From NCBI GenBank assembly GCA_934662525.1, contig CAKUKJ010000185.1:1-5540 (forward strand): a stretch of DNA of 5,540 nucleotides. The letters are read 5' to 3'. Below are positions 1 to 4,570 of this stretch, in pieces. Numbering within the stretch: the first letter of the stretch is position 1; every line of letters starts with the position of its first letter. The translations under genes were made by a program, and so were the position numbers. The notes beneath the pieces were generated by a model, which was not told the DNA's origin, ran no database searches, and was given only the letters and a program-made list of their open reading frames with translations. This stretch comes from an uncultured Coriobacteriales bacterium (lineage in GTDB: Bacteria; Actinomycetota; Coriobacteriia; Coriobacteriales; UMGS124).

Positions 1-633
1 CCGCGAGCCGCTGTCGGCGAAGCCGATCTTGAGGGCGCCGCGCCGCTCGCCAACGTCTTCGACCTCTGCGCGAAGGCCGGTAACCCCGACCTCGTGTACC
101 AGTTCTGCTCCACCTCCAAGATCACCTTCCCCGGGGCGGGCGTGTCGGCCATGGCCGCAAGCGAGGCGAACCTCGCCGACCTCAAGGGCGAGTACAAGCA
201 CCGCATGATTGGCCACGACAAGCTCAACCAGCTGCGCCATGTGCGCTTCCTGCGCGACGTCGAGGGTTTGCGCGCCCATATGGCCAAACAGGCCGACATC
301 CTGCGACCCCGCTTTGAGCTTGCGGAGAAGCGCTTCACCGAGGGTCTGGGCGGTCTGGGCATCGCGAGCTGGACGCATCCTCGCGGCGGCTACTTCGTGT
401 CGTTCGACGGCCTTGAGGGCTCGGCCCACGCCATTTTCGAGCTGTGCGCCGAGTGCGGCGTCACGCTGACCAGCGCCGGCGCCACCTATCCGGGAGGCGT
501 CGACCCCAAGGACTCGAACATCCGCATCGCCCCCTCCTTCCCCTCGATGGACGAGCTCGACCGGGCGCTTGAGGTCTTCGTGACCTGCGTCAAGCTCGTG
601 AGCGCGCGCCTGGCCGCCGCCAAGAGGGCCTAG
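1..633 (+). CDS. Aspartate aminotransferase, type Ic (PLP-dependent), C-terminal part
   Basis: This gene enters the window already open; 210 residues are visible before the TAG at 631-633, roughly the C-terminal half of a family usually a little over 400 residues long. The product should transfer the amino group between aspartate and 2-oxoglutarate in the cytoplasm. The PLP-binding lysine is seen in the motif STSKITFPGAGVSAMAAS, Lys codon 118-120. This extended Gly/Ala-rich lysine motif is typical of subgroup Ic aspartate aminotransferases (Asp_aminotransf, PF12897) rather than the classical E. coli AspC type. Further family hallmarks are a GGYF segment near 388-399, an AGATYPGGVDPKDSNIRIAP stretch at 472-531, and within it the Arg codon at 523-525, expected to bind the substrate carboxylate. 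The stop codon overlaps the ribosome binding site of the methyltransferase gene 12 nt downstream, so the two are probably co-transcribed. The true amino-acid substrate cannot be fixed from half a protein. Confidence 0.88.
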   Translation, partial: PRAAVGEADLEGAAPLANVFDLCAKAGNPDLVYQFCSTSKITFPGAGVSAMAASEANLADLKGEYKHRMIGHDKLNQLRHVRFLRDVEGLRAHMAKQADILRPRFELAEKRFTEGLGGLGIASWTHPRGGYFVSFDGLEGSAHAIFELCAECGVTLTSAGATYPGGVDPKDSNIRIAPSFPSMDELDRALEVFVTCVKLVSARLAAAKRA

Positions 634-638
634 GGGAG
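632..638 (+). promoter_or_regulatory. Ribosome binding site for menG, sets the GTG start
   Basis: The purine run AGGGGAG overlaps the aminotransferase stop codon and sits 7 nt before GTG 646. The in-frame ATG at 655 would have a spacing of 16 nt, which is too long, so GTG 646 is the better start. Confidence 0.6.
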
Positions 639-645
639 CCCGGCC

Positions 646-1425
646 GTGGCGCGTATGGAGACCCCCGAGCTCGAGCTCGACCAAAAGGGCGAGATGGTGC
701 AGGGCATCTTCTCGCAGATAGCTCGCAAATACGACACGTTCAACGCCCTGTCGAGCATGGGCATCTACAAGTCGTGGCTCAAGCGCGTGGCGCTTACGGC
801 CGCCTGCACGCGCGACGAGCGCGTGCTCGACGTGGCGGGCGGCACCGGCGACGTGTCGTTCGAGCTGTGCCGCCGGTGCCCCCCTGCAAGCGTGGAGATC
901 TCCGACTTTACGCCCGAGATGCTCGAGGTGGCCCGCGCCAGGGCCGAGCGGGGGGCCTCCCAGGGAGTGTCGTGCGCCTTCAAAGTGGCGGACGCCATGA
1001 ACCTGCCGTATGCCGACGAGTCGTTCGACGTGCTCACGATGGCGTATGGCCTGCGCAACTTCTCCGACCGCAAGCGCGCCATGCGCGAGGCGGCCCGTGT
1101 GCTCAAGCCGGGCGGCAGGGCCGTCATCCTGGAGTTCGGCACGCCTCCCAACCCGGTGTGGCGCGCCGTCTACCACGTGTACCTCATGCACATCGTGCCC
1201 GCCATCGGAGGCGCGGTGTGCGGCGACTCGTCGGGCTTCAAATACCTGGCGAGCTCCATTCGCGAGTTCCCCCCGCAGGCGACCGTGGTGGAGGAGCTGC
1301 TCGACTCAGGCTTCGACCAGGCGACCTATCGGGACTGCACGGGCGGCATTGCCGCCGTGTACGAGGCGCGCAAGGCCTCGGCCCGCCCGGTTTCAACCAA
1401 CACTTCTGCCGAGACGCTCGGCTAG
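646..1425 (+). CDS. menG: Demethylmenaquinone methyltransferase (MenG/UbiE family)
   Basis: This is a 259-residue class I SAM-dependent methyltransferase, close to the usual 230-260. It C-methylates demethylmenaquinone to menaquinone, the last ring step of quinone synthesis, at the cytoplasmic membrane face. Visible motifs in order are: a UbiE-type N-terminal signature around residues 29-44 (YDTFNALSSMGIYKSW, where the usual His before the Lys/Arg-x-Trp is Tyr); SAM motif I LDVAGGTGD at 61-69; YGLRN at 134-138; RVLKPGG at 151-157 followed by LEFGTP at 162-167; GDSSGFKYL at 193-201; and TGGIAAVY at 232-239. Together these separate it from generic methyltransferases. About 17 residues after the last motif form a low-conservation Ser/Thr/Ala tail. 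It lies 12 nt after the aminotransferase and 18 nt before the amidohydrolase, so an operon is likely. Ubiquinone synthesis is not expected in an actinobacterium, so a menaquinone role is inferred. Confidence 0.93.
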   Translation: MARMETPELELDQKGEMVQGIFSQIARKYDTFNALSSMGIYKSWLKRVALTAACTRDERVLDVAGGTGDVSFELCRRCPPASVEISDFTPEMLEVARARAERGASQGVSCAFKVADAMNLPYADESFDVLTMAYGLRNFSDRKRAMREAARVLKPGGRAVILEFGTPPNPVWRAVYHVYLMHIVPAIGGAVCGDSSGFKYLASSIREFPPQATVVEELLDSGFDQATYRDCTGGIAAVYEARKASARPVSTNTSAETLG

Positions 1426-1443
1426 ACGACAGGAGGGACTGCC

Positions 1444-2838
1444 ATGCTGCTCACATCCCGTTACGTGATTCCCGTCTCGGAGTCGTACGGCACCTACATC
1501 GAGTACGGCGGCGTGCTCGTGGAGGGCGACCGCATCGTCGAGGTGGGCAAGGCCGCCGACCTCATGGCGAGCCATCCCGGCGAGCAGGTGCGCGACTTCG
1601 GCATGGCGGCCATCATGCCGGGCTTCGTGGACTGCCACACGCACCTGGAGTTCTCGCTCATGCGCGGCATCCTCAACGACACGCCCTATGCGAGCTGGAA
1701 GGCCTTCATCAACGAGAAGATGCCCCTGCTCAGCACGCAAGACTGGTTTGACTCCGCATACATGGGCGCCTACGAGGCCCTCGCCGCCGGTATCACCTGC
1801 GTGGCCGACGTCACATCCACGGGCGCATGCCTGCCCGCCATCGCCGAGCTGGGGCTTCGCGGCATCGTGTACCGCAGCGTGGGCGCACCGGCCCGCAAGC
1901 AGGTTGAGGGCGAGATGGCGCATGCCGTGGAGGAGATCGGCCGGTGGCGCTGCGAGTTCGGCAGCGACCGCCTGCAGATCGGCATCGCGGCCGAGAACCT
2001 CTTCAGCTGCCACCCGCAGATTCTCAAGGAGGTCGCGGCCTACGCCAACGCCAACGGCACCCCCGTCGCCATGCACCTGGCGGGCTCGCAGGAGGAGTGC
2101 GACTTCATCCGCTATGGCTCGTCGGTCTTCTCCATCGCCAACGACTCCTCCGACCACCGCGCGTTTGCCGCGCGCCAGTCGGTCGAGCTGCTGCCGGCGG
2201 GCTGCACACCTGTGCAGTACGCCCTCAACTGGGACATCCTCGACGTGCCGCAGCTGCTCGCGATCCAATGCGTCAAGCTTGAGGACCACGACATCGAGCT
2301 GCTGCGCGACCACCATGTGAGCGTCGCCGTGACGCCGCGCGCCTGCGCCAAGCTCGGCCAGGGGCTTGCCCGCATCCCCGAGATGCGCCGCGCGGGCATC
2401 GCCGTGGGCCTGGGCACCGACTCGCCCGCGTCGTCGGACGGTATGGACCCCATCGAGGAGATGCGCTTCACCATGCTCGCCCTGCGCGCCACGCACGGCA
2501 AGGAGGGCTTCATCGAGGGCCCCGACATGATCCGCATGGCCACGCTCGACTCCGCGCGCGCCCTGGGGCTCGACGACCTCGTGGGCTCGCTCGACGTGGG
2601 CAAGAAGGCCGACATCATCGCCGTGGACCTGTCCGACTCGCGCCAGGCGCCCACGCACTTCCCCACCTCGGCCGTCGTGCATACCTCCACCAGGGACGAC
2701 ATCATGATGACCATGGTGGACGGAACCATCGTCTACGACGCGGCCGACAAGTTCTGCCAGGTCCCCAACGCCGACACGCATGAGATGCGCCGCATCACGC
2801 AGAGCCTCGAGGGGCTCCGCAAGCGTCTGCGTTCCTAG
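1444..2838 (+). CDS. Amidohydrolase, aminodeoxyfutalosine/SAH deaminase-like, altered active site
   Basis: This is a 464-residue metal-dependent amidohydrolase of the ATZ/TRZ/SAH-deaminase group, full length for that family. ATG 1444 follows AGGAGG at 1431-1436 with 7 nt spacing. It shows the N-terminal beta-sandwich strand, PGFVDCHTHLEF with metal ligands His65 and His67, a third ligand His211 (in MHLAGSQEE), the metal Asp326 (in GLGTDSPASSD), and the C-terminal DVGKKADIIAVDL strand that closes the sandwich. The segment from residue 255 (TPVQYALNWDIL) to 332 follows the layout of aminodeoxyfutalosine deaminases (MqnX) as I remember it. By eye, however, the Glu expected three residues after the third His is Gly214, the His of the usual HCVxL motif is Gln275, and the His of the GPHxxY segment is Glu184. 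Deaminase activity is therefore uncertain. Position after menG suggests futalosine-route menaquinone synthesis or recycling of SAH released by MenG; both are inference. Other amidohydrolase chemistry, or a non-catalytic role, remains possible. Confidence 0.8.
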   Translation: MLLTSRYVIPVSESYGTYIEYGGVLVEGDRIVEVGKAADLMASHPGEQVRDFGMAAIMPGFVDCHTHLEFSLMRGILNDTPYASWKAFINEKMPLLSTQDWFDSAYMGAYEALAAGITCVADVTSTGACLPAIAELGLRGIVYRSVGAPARKQVEGEMAHAVEEIGRWRCEFGSDRLQIGIAAENLFSCHPQILKEVAAYANANGTPVAMHLAGSQEECDFIRYGSSVFSIANDSSDHRAFAARQSVELLPAGCTPVQYALNWDILDVPQLLAIQCVKLEDHDIELLRDHHVSVAVTPRACAKLGQGLARIPEMRRAGIAVGLGTDSPASSDGMDPIEEMRFTMLALRATHGKEGFIEGPDMIRMATLDSARALGLDDLVGSLDVGKKADIIAVDLSDSRQAPTHFPTSAVVHTSTRDDIMMTMVDGTIVYDAADKFCQVPNADTHEMRRITQSLEGLRKRLRS

Positions 2839-2861
2839 AAGCCCACGGCTTTTGGTATACT
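2832..2861 (+). promoter_or_regulatory. Sigma-A-type promoter with extended -10 (for the small membrane protein/TPR pair)
   Basis: TATACT at 2856-2861 matches the -10 consensus at five of six positions. It is preceded by TG at 2853-2854 and one further base, the extended -10 arrangement. The best -35 candidate, TTCCTA at 2832-2837 (18 nt spacing), is poor, which is common for extended -10 promoters. Such an AT-rich box stands out in this GC-rich sequence. Transcription would begin near 2868 and leave a leader of about 37 nt before ATG 2905. A GAAAGG ribosome binding site at 2886-2891 is 13 nt from that ATG, which is rather far. Confidence 0.6.
2837..2853 (+). terminator. Possible weak terminator hairpin after the amidohydrolase
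   Basis: AGAAGCC at 2837-2843 can pair with GGCTTTT at 2847-2853 across a CAC loop (7 pairs, one G-U). The hairpin begins at the end of the amidohydrolase stop codon. It has only three G-C pairs and its U residues lie within the stem, so any termination would be weak. It abuts and slightly overlaps the next promoter. Confidence 0.3.
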
Positions 2862-2904
2862 CCCCGCCACTGCGTTTCTGAGCCAGAAAGGTCGTTAGAT
2901 ACAT

Positions 2905-3168
2905 ATGTCCGACAACGCCGATCAGTTTTTCAGCGAGGAGGGCGCCGCGCAGTGCGACGTCGCCCCGTCGACATCCGACAAGCCCAGGCACGAGAAGGGC
3001 GCCATCAAGCCCCCGACGTTCGGCATGGCCGTTGCCATCGCTGTCGTCGCGCTGCTTCTGGGCCTGGGCGTGGGCTACTTCGCCGGCATGTACGTTGCGT
3101 CCAATTCGCAGGCTGCGGCCGACGGCCTCACGAACGGGGCCGCTGCGGCCGCCTCGCAGCCTGAGTAG
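2905..3168 (+). CDS. Small single-pass membrane protein with glycine zipper, unknown function
   Basis: I do not recognise this 87-residue protein. Residues 1-38 are polar, starting acidic (MSDNADQFFSEEG) and becoming basic just before the membrane (DKPRHEKGAIKPP). Residues about 40-64 form one hydrophobic helix, and residues 65-87 are a short Ala/Ser/Asn tail. By the positive-inside rule the N terminus should be cytoplasmic and the tail outside. The helix carries Gly53, Gly57 and Gly61 at four-residue spacing, a glycine-zipper pattern that often supports helix packing or oligomerisation. ATG 2905 is the only reasonable start, because an in-frame TAG lies at 2896-2898. It has its own extended -10 promoter and is followed after 9 nt by the TPR protein gene, so the two are almost certainly translated from one message and may form a complex. 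A real gene is likely given its placement and membrane segment; its function is unknown. Confidence 0.75.
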   Translation: MSDNADQFFSEEGAAQCDVAPSTSDKPRHEKGAIKPPTFGMAVAIAVVALLLGLGVGYFAGMYVASNSQAAADGLTNGAAAAASQPE

Positions 3169-3177
3169 GGGGCTCCC

Positions 3178-3984
3178 GTGGCATTCGACAAGAACAACAC
3201 CTCGACGTGGATGAAGGTCGTCATCGTCGTCTTCGCCGTCATCCTCGTGGTTTCCATGTGCCTGCCGTTCTTCAGCAGCTGCTCGTTCAACTCCACCGAT
3301 GCTTCGCAGGATTCCGACGACACGGCGCAGCAAAGCTCCTCTGCCGCCGCGGCCACCGTGGCCTCGGTGAAGGCGCAGTACTCGGGCGTCATCTCCAACC
3401 TGGAGCAGAAGCTGGCCGACGACGCCGACAACACGACGGCCATGGCGAGCCTGGGCAACAACTATATGGATATGGCCGCCGCCATGCGCTCCGCCAGCGA
3501 CTATTCCGACAACACCGACGAGGTGGAGGCCGCCTATGCCAAGGCTGCCGAATACTACGAGCAGTATCTCGCCAAGGCAAGCTCCCAGGCCGTGAGCGTC
3601 GACCACGCAATCTGCCTGTTCTACGGCGGCAAGGCCGACGAGGGCGTCTCCGAGCTGGCCGAGTACGTGAAGGCCGGGGGCGCAGACTACGCCATGGCCT
3701 GGTACAACCTGGGCATCATGCACTACACAAGCGACACGCCCGATTACGAGGCGGCCGTCGAGGAGTTCAACAAGGCCGCCGAGCTTGATTCCGACGGCAC
3801 GGCCGGCGTTGCGCCCAACGCCCAGATCTACGCCCAGCTCGCCCAGAGCGCGCTCGATGCGCAGAACACCAACGGCGAAGACGCTTCCGACGCCGACGCC
3901 GACTCCGACGCCTCGGACGGCACGACCGACGAGGCGGACGCCTCCGCCTCCGATGACGCGCAGGGTTCGTCGAACGCTCAATAG
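3178..3984 (+). CDS. Membrane-anchored TPR protein with acidic C-terminal tail
   Basis: This is a 268-residue protein starting at GTG 3178, with a G-rich ribosome binding site that overlaps the previous gene's stop codon. Residues 13-32 form a membrane helix after a short charged N terminus, so most of the protein probably lies outside the membrane. Residues 38-65 are a Ser/Asp/Ala linker. From about 74 to 206 there are three TPR-like helix pairs: one around 84-131 with an insertion, one around 136-167, and a clear one at 174-206 (AWYNLGIMHY through FNKAAELD). The first repeat, NLEQKLADDADNTTAMASLG, resembles the TPR domain of cytochrome c biogenesis CcmH/CcmI proteins, but no other Ccm gene is visible, so I treat this as fold similarity only. 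Residues 233-268 are an Asp/Ala/Ser low-complexity tail encoded by GAC, GCC and TCC runs. TPRs usually act as protein-binding scaffolds; the likely first partner is the small membrane protein encoded just upstream. Confidence 0.82.
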   Translation: MAFDKNNTSTWMKVVIVVFAVILVVSMCLPFFSSCSFNSTDASQDSDDTAQQSSSAAAATVASVKAQYSGVISNLEQKLADDADNTTAMASLGNNYMDMAAAMRSASDYSDNTDEVEAAYAKAAEYYEQYLAKASSQAVSVDHAICLFYGGKADEGVSELAEYVKAGGADYAMAWYNLGIMHYTSDTPDYEAAVEEFNKAAELDSDGTAGVAPNAQIYAQLAQSALDAQNTNGEDASDADADSDASDGTTDEADASASDDAQGSSNAQ

Positions 3985-4012
3985 CAACCGCTCGCGTGCC
4001 GTTTCCGGACAA

Positions 4013-4048
4013 GATTGGCGCTTGCGATGTTTGAGAGGCGCGCCAATC
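4013..4048. repeat. Perfect 9-bp inverted repeat overlapping the STAS gene promoter
   Basis: GATTGGCGC at 4013-4021 is the exact reverse complement of GCGCCAATC at 4040-4048, with an 18-nt spacer. No U-tract follows, so it does not look like an intrinsic terminator. The right arm fills most of the spacer and ends exactly at the putative sigma-B-type -10 box; the left arm lies just upstream of the -35. This placement would suit an operator, but by my rough estimate about one such repeat is expected by chance in a window of this size. Confidence 0.35.
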
Positions 4049-4054
4049 GGGTAT
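4029..4054 (+). promoter_or_regulatory. Candidate sigma-B/sigma-F-type promoter upstream of the STAS antagonist gene
   Basis: GTTTGA at 4029-4034 and GGGTAT at 4049-4054 are 14 nt apart. This closely matches the general-stress promoter consensus known for Bacillus SigB and actinobacterial SigB/SigF (GTTT, about 12-17 nt, GGGTA). Initiation near 4061 would give a leader of about 35 nt with a strong ribosome binding site. The downstream gene encodes an RsbV/SpoIIAA-type antagonist, and such genes are classically autoregulated by the sigma factor they release. That functional agreement raises my confidence above what the two short boxes alone would justify. Confidence 0.5.
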
Positions 4055-4080
4055 TCAAAGGCAGTCGCGACGACAGTTCC

Positions 4081-4088
4081 AAGGAGGA
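4081..4088 (+). promoter_or_regulatory. Strong ribosome binding site for the STAS gene
   Basis: AAGGAGGA is a near-perfect anti-16S match 7 nt before ATG 4096. It fixes that ATG as the start in preference to in-frame upstream codons back to 4015, whose extra residues lie over the putative promoter. Confidence 0.75.
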
Positions 4089-4095
4089 TTCACGT

Positions 4096-4410
4096 ATGAA
4101 CCTACAGGTAGAAAGCACGGCGCAAGGGAGGAAGCTGCATATCGCCGTCGACGGCGAGGTCGACGTGAGCAACGCCGAGGAGCTGCGCGCCCAGATAGAC
4201 GCAGGTCTTGCCGAGGACGCGACGCGGGAGATTGAGGTCGACATGGCCCAGGTTTCCTACATCGACTCGACGGGAATCGGCGTGCTTGTGGGGTCGGCCC
4301 ACAAGGCCCAGGACTCCGGGCGCGCCTTCAAGGTGCTCGACCCACAGCCCAACGTCTTGCGCATCCTGGGTCTGCTCGGCGTCGACGAGGTTCTCGGGCT
4401 GAAGGCTTAG
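4096..4410 (+). CDS. Anti-sigma factor antagonist, single STAS domain (RsbV/SpoIIAA type)
   Basis: This 104-residue protein is about the size of B. subtilis RsbV and SpoIIAA and consists of one STAS domain. In that family the unphosphorylated antagonist binds an anti-sigma serine kinase (RsbW/SpoIIAB type) and frees the sigma factor; the kinase inactivates it by phosphorylating a serine. The expected site is seen at Ser58 in the motif YIDSTGIGVLVG (residues 55-66). Other family features are the early beta strand KLHIAVDGEVDVSNAEELR (13-31), the strand EIEVDMAQVSYID before the site, and the C-terminal NVLRILGLLGVDEVL helix pair. It appears monocistronic: a candidate stress promoter precedes it and a large palindrome follows. 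No kinase, phosphatase or sigma factor gene is in the window, so its partners must be encoded elsewhere. Family assignment is secure; the regulated process (stress, envelope or other) is unknown. Confidence 0.92.
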   Translation: MNLQVESTAQGRKLHIAVDGEVDVSNAEELRAQIDAGLAEDATREIEVDMAQVSYIDSTGIGVLVGSAHKAQDSGRAFKVLDPQPNVLRILGLLGVDEVLGLKA

Positions 4411-4415
4411 AGGGC

Positions 4416-4488
4416 CCTTCAATCTACAAAAAGCCCCACTTTGGTTGCACGAGGGCAAAATGGCGCGATTTTTGTAGGTGAACGAAGG
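4416..4488. repeat. Three-tier imperfect palindrome between the STAS gene and tat; possible terminator or dispersed element
   Basis: Three nested inverted repeats share one centre. CCTTC at 4416-4420 pairs with GAAGG at 4484-4488. CTACAAAAA at 4424-4432 pairs perfectly with TTTTTGTAG at 4469-4477. CCACTTTG at 4436-4443 pairs with CAAAATGG at 4456-4463 with one mismatch, leaving a 12-nt loop. The A-tract on the left and T-tract on the right, 13 nt after the STAS stop codon, resemble a bidirectional intrinsic terminator. However, the T-tract lies inside the stem, and the inner stem is not the usual G-C-rich one. It is conspicuously AT-rich for this sequence. It probably ends STAS transcription and insulates the tat promoter; a dispersed palindromic repeat or structured leader is the alternative. 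Confidence 0.6.
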
Positions 4489-4506
4489 CGGCACTTGCCC
4501 TATACT
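4478..4506 (+). promoter_or_regulatory. Sigma-A-type promoter for the tat genes
   Basis: TATACT at 4501-4506 is a five-of-six match to the -10 consensus and identical to the -10 box at 2856. At 17 nt spacing the -35 would be GTGAAC at 4478-4483, a three-of-six match that lies in the right flank of the palindrome. Initiation near 4513 leaves a leader of about 58 nt before the TatA/B start. Confidence 0.5.
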
Positions 4507-4518
4507 GTCTGAACCTGC

Positions 4519-4555
4519 GCACTTTTGCTGTGCAAACCGTATTGCCCGCATGCAA
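4519..4555 (+). promoter_or_regulatory. Small hairpins in the tat leader
   Basis: TTTGC at 4524-4528 pairs with GCAAA at 4532-4536 over a 3-nt loop. A competing pairing is GCAC 4519-4522 with GTGC 4530-4533. A second hairpin is TTGC 4542-4545 with GCAA 4552-4555, ending 2 nt before the ribosome binding site. These are short and could be chance; a modest effect on translation initiation is conceivable. Confidence 0.2.
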
Positions 4556-4557
4556 CA

Positions 4558-4563
4558 GAAAGG
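4558..4563 (+). promoter_or_regulatory. Ribosome binding site that sets the GTG start of the TatA/B gene
   Basis: GAAAGG ends 7 nt before GTG 4571. The product then begins directly with the conserved FGIGGTEL membrane entry, as TatA and TatB proteins do. The same CAGAAAGGTC string also occurs at 2885-2894 in the leader of the small membrane protein gene. Confidence 0.6.
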
Positions 4564-4570
4564 TCCCACG

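Noticed and set aside
3253..3285. Lipoprotein signal in the TPR protein (VSMC or FSSC)
   Set aside because: Neither cysteine has a good lipobox: Met precedes Cys28, and Phe-Ser-Ser precedes Cys35. A plain membrane anchor is simpler.
3178..3984. Assignment of the TPR protein as a cytochrome c biogenesis CcmH/CcmI subunit
   Set aside because: Only the general TPR pattern matches. There is no CcmH-type Cys-x-x-Cys domain and no other Ccm gene in the window.
1393..3987. Very long open frame on the minus strand (864 codons) across the amidohydrolase, small membrane protein and TPR genes
   Set aside because: The translation is low-complexity (Gly/Val/Arg/His rich) with no recognisable domain. It runs antisense to three well-supported genes and a promoter. 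Long antisense frames are an expected by-product of GC-rich codon use.
4015..4095. Upstream in-frame starts for the STAS gene
   Set aside because: The strong AAGGAGGA site at 4081-4088 points to ATG 4096, which gives a normal-length STAS protein. The extra residues would come from the promoter region.
4478..4570. In-frame upstream GTG start for the TatA/B gene at 4478
   Set aside because: It would add 31 residues before the conserved FGIGGTEL membrane entry, encoded by the palindrome edge and the -10 box. GTG 4571 has a well-placed GAAAGG site and gives the usual TatA/B N terminus.
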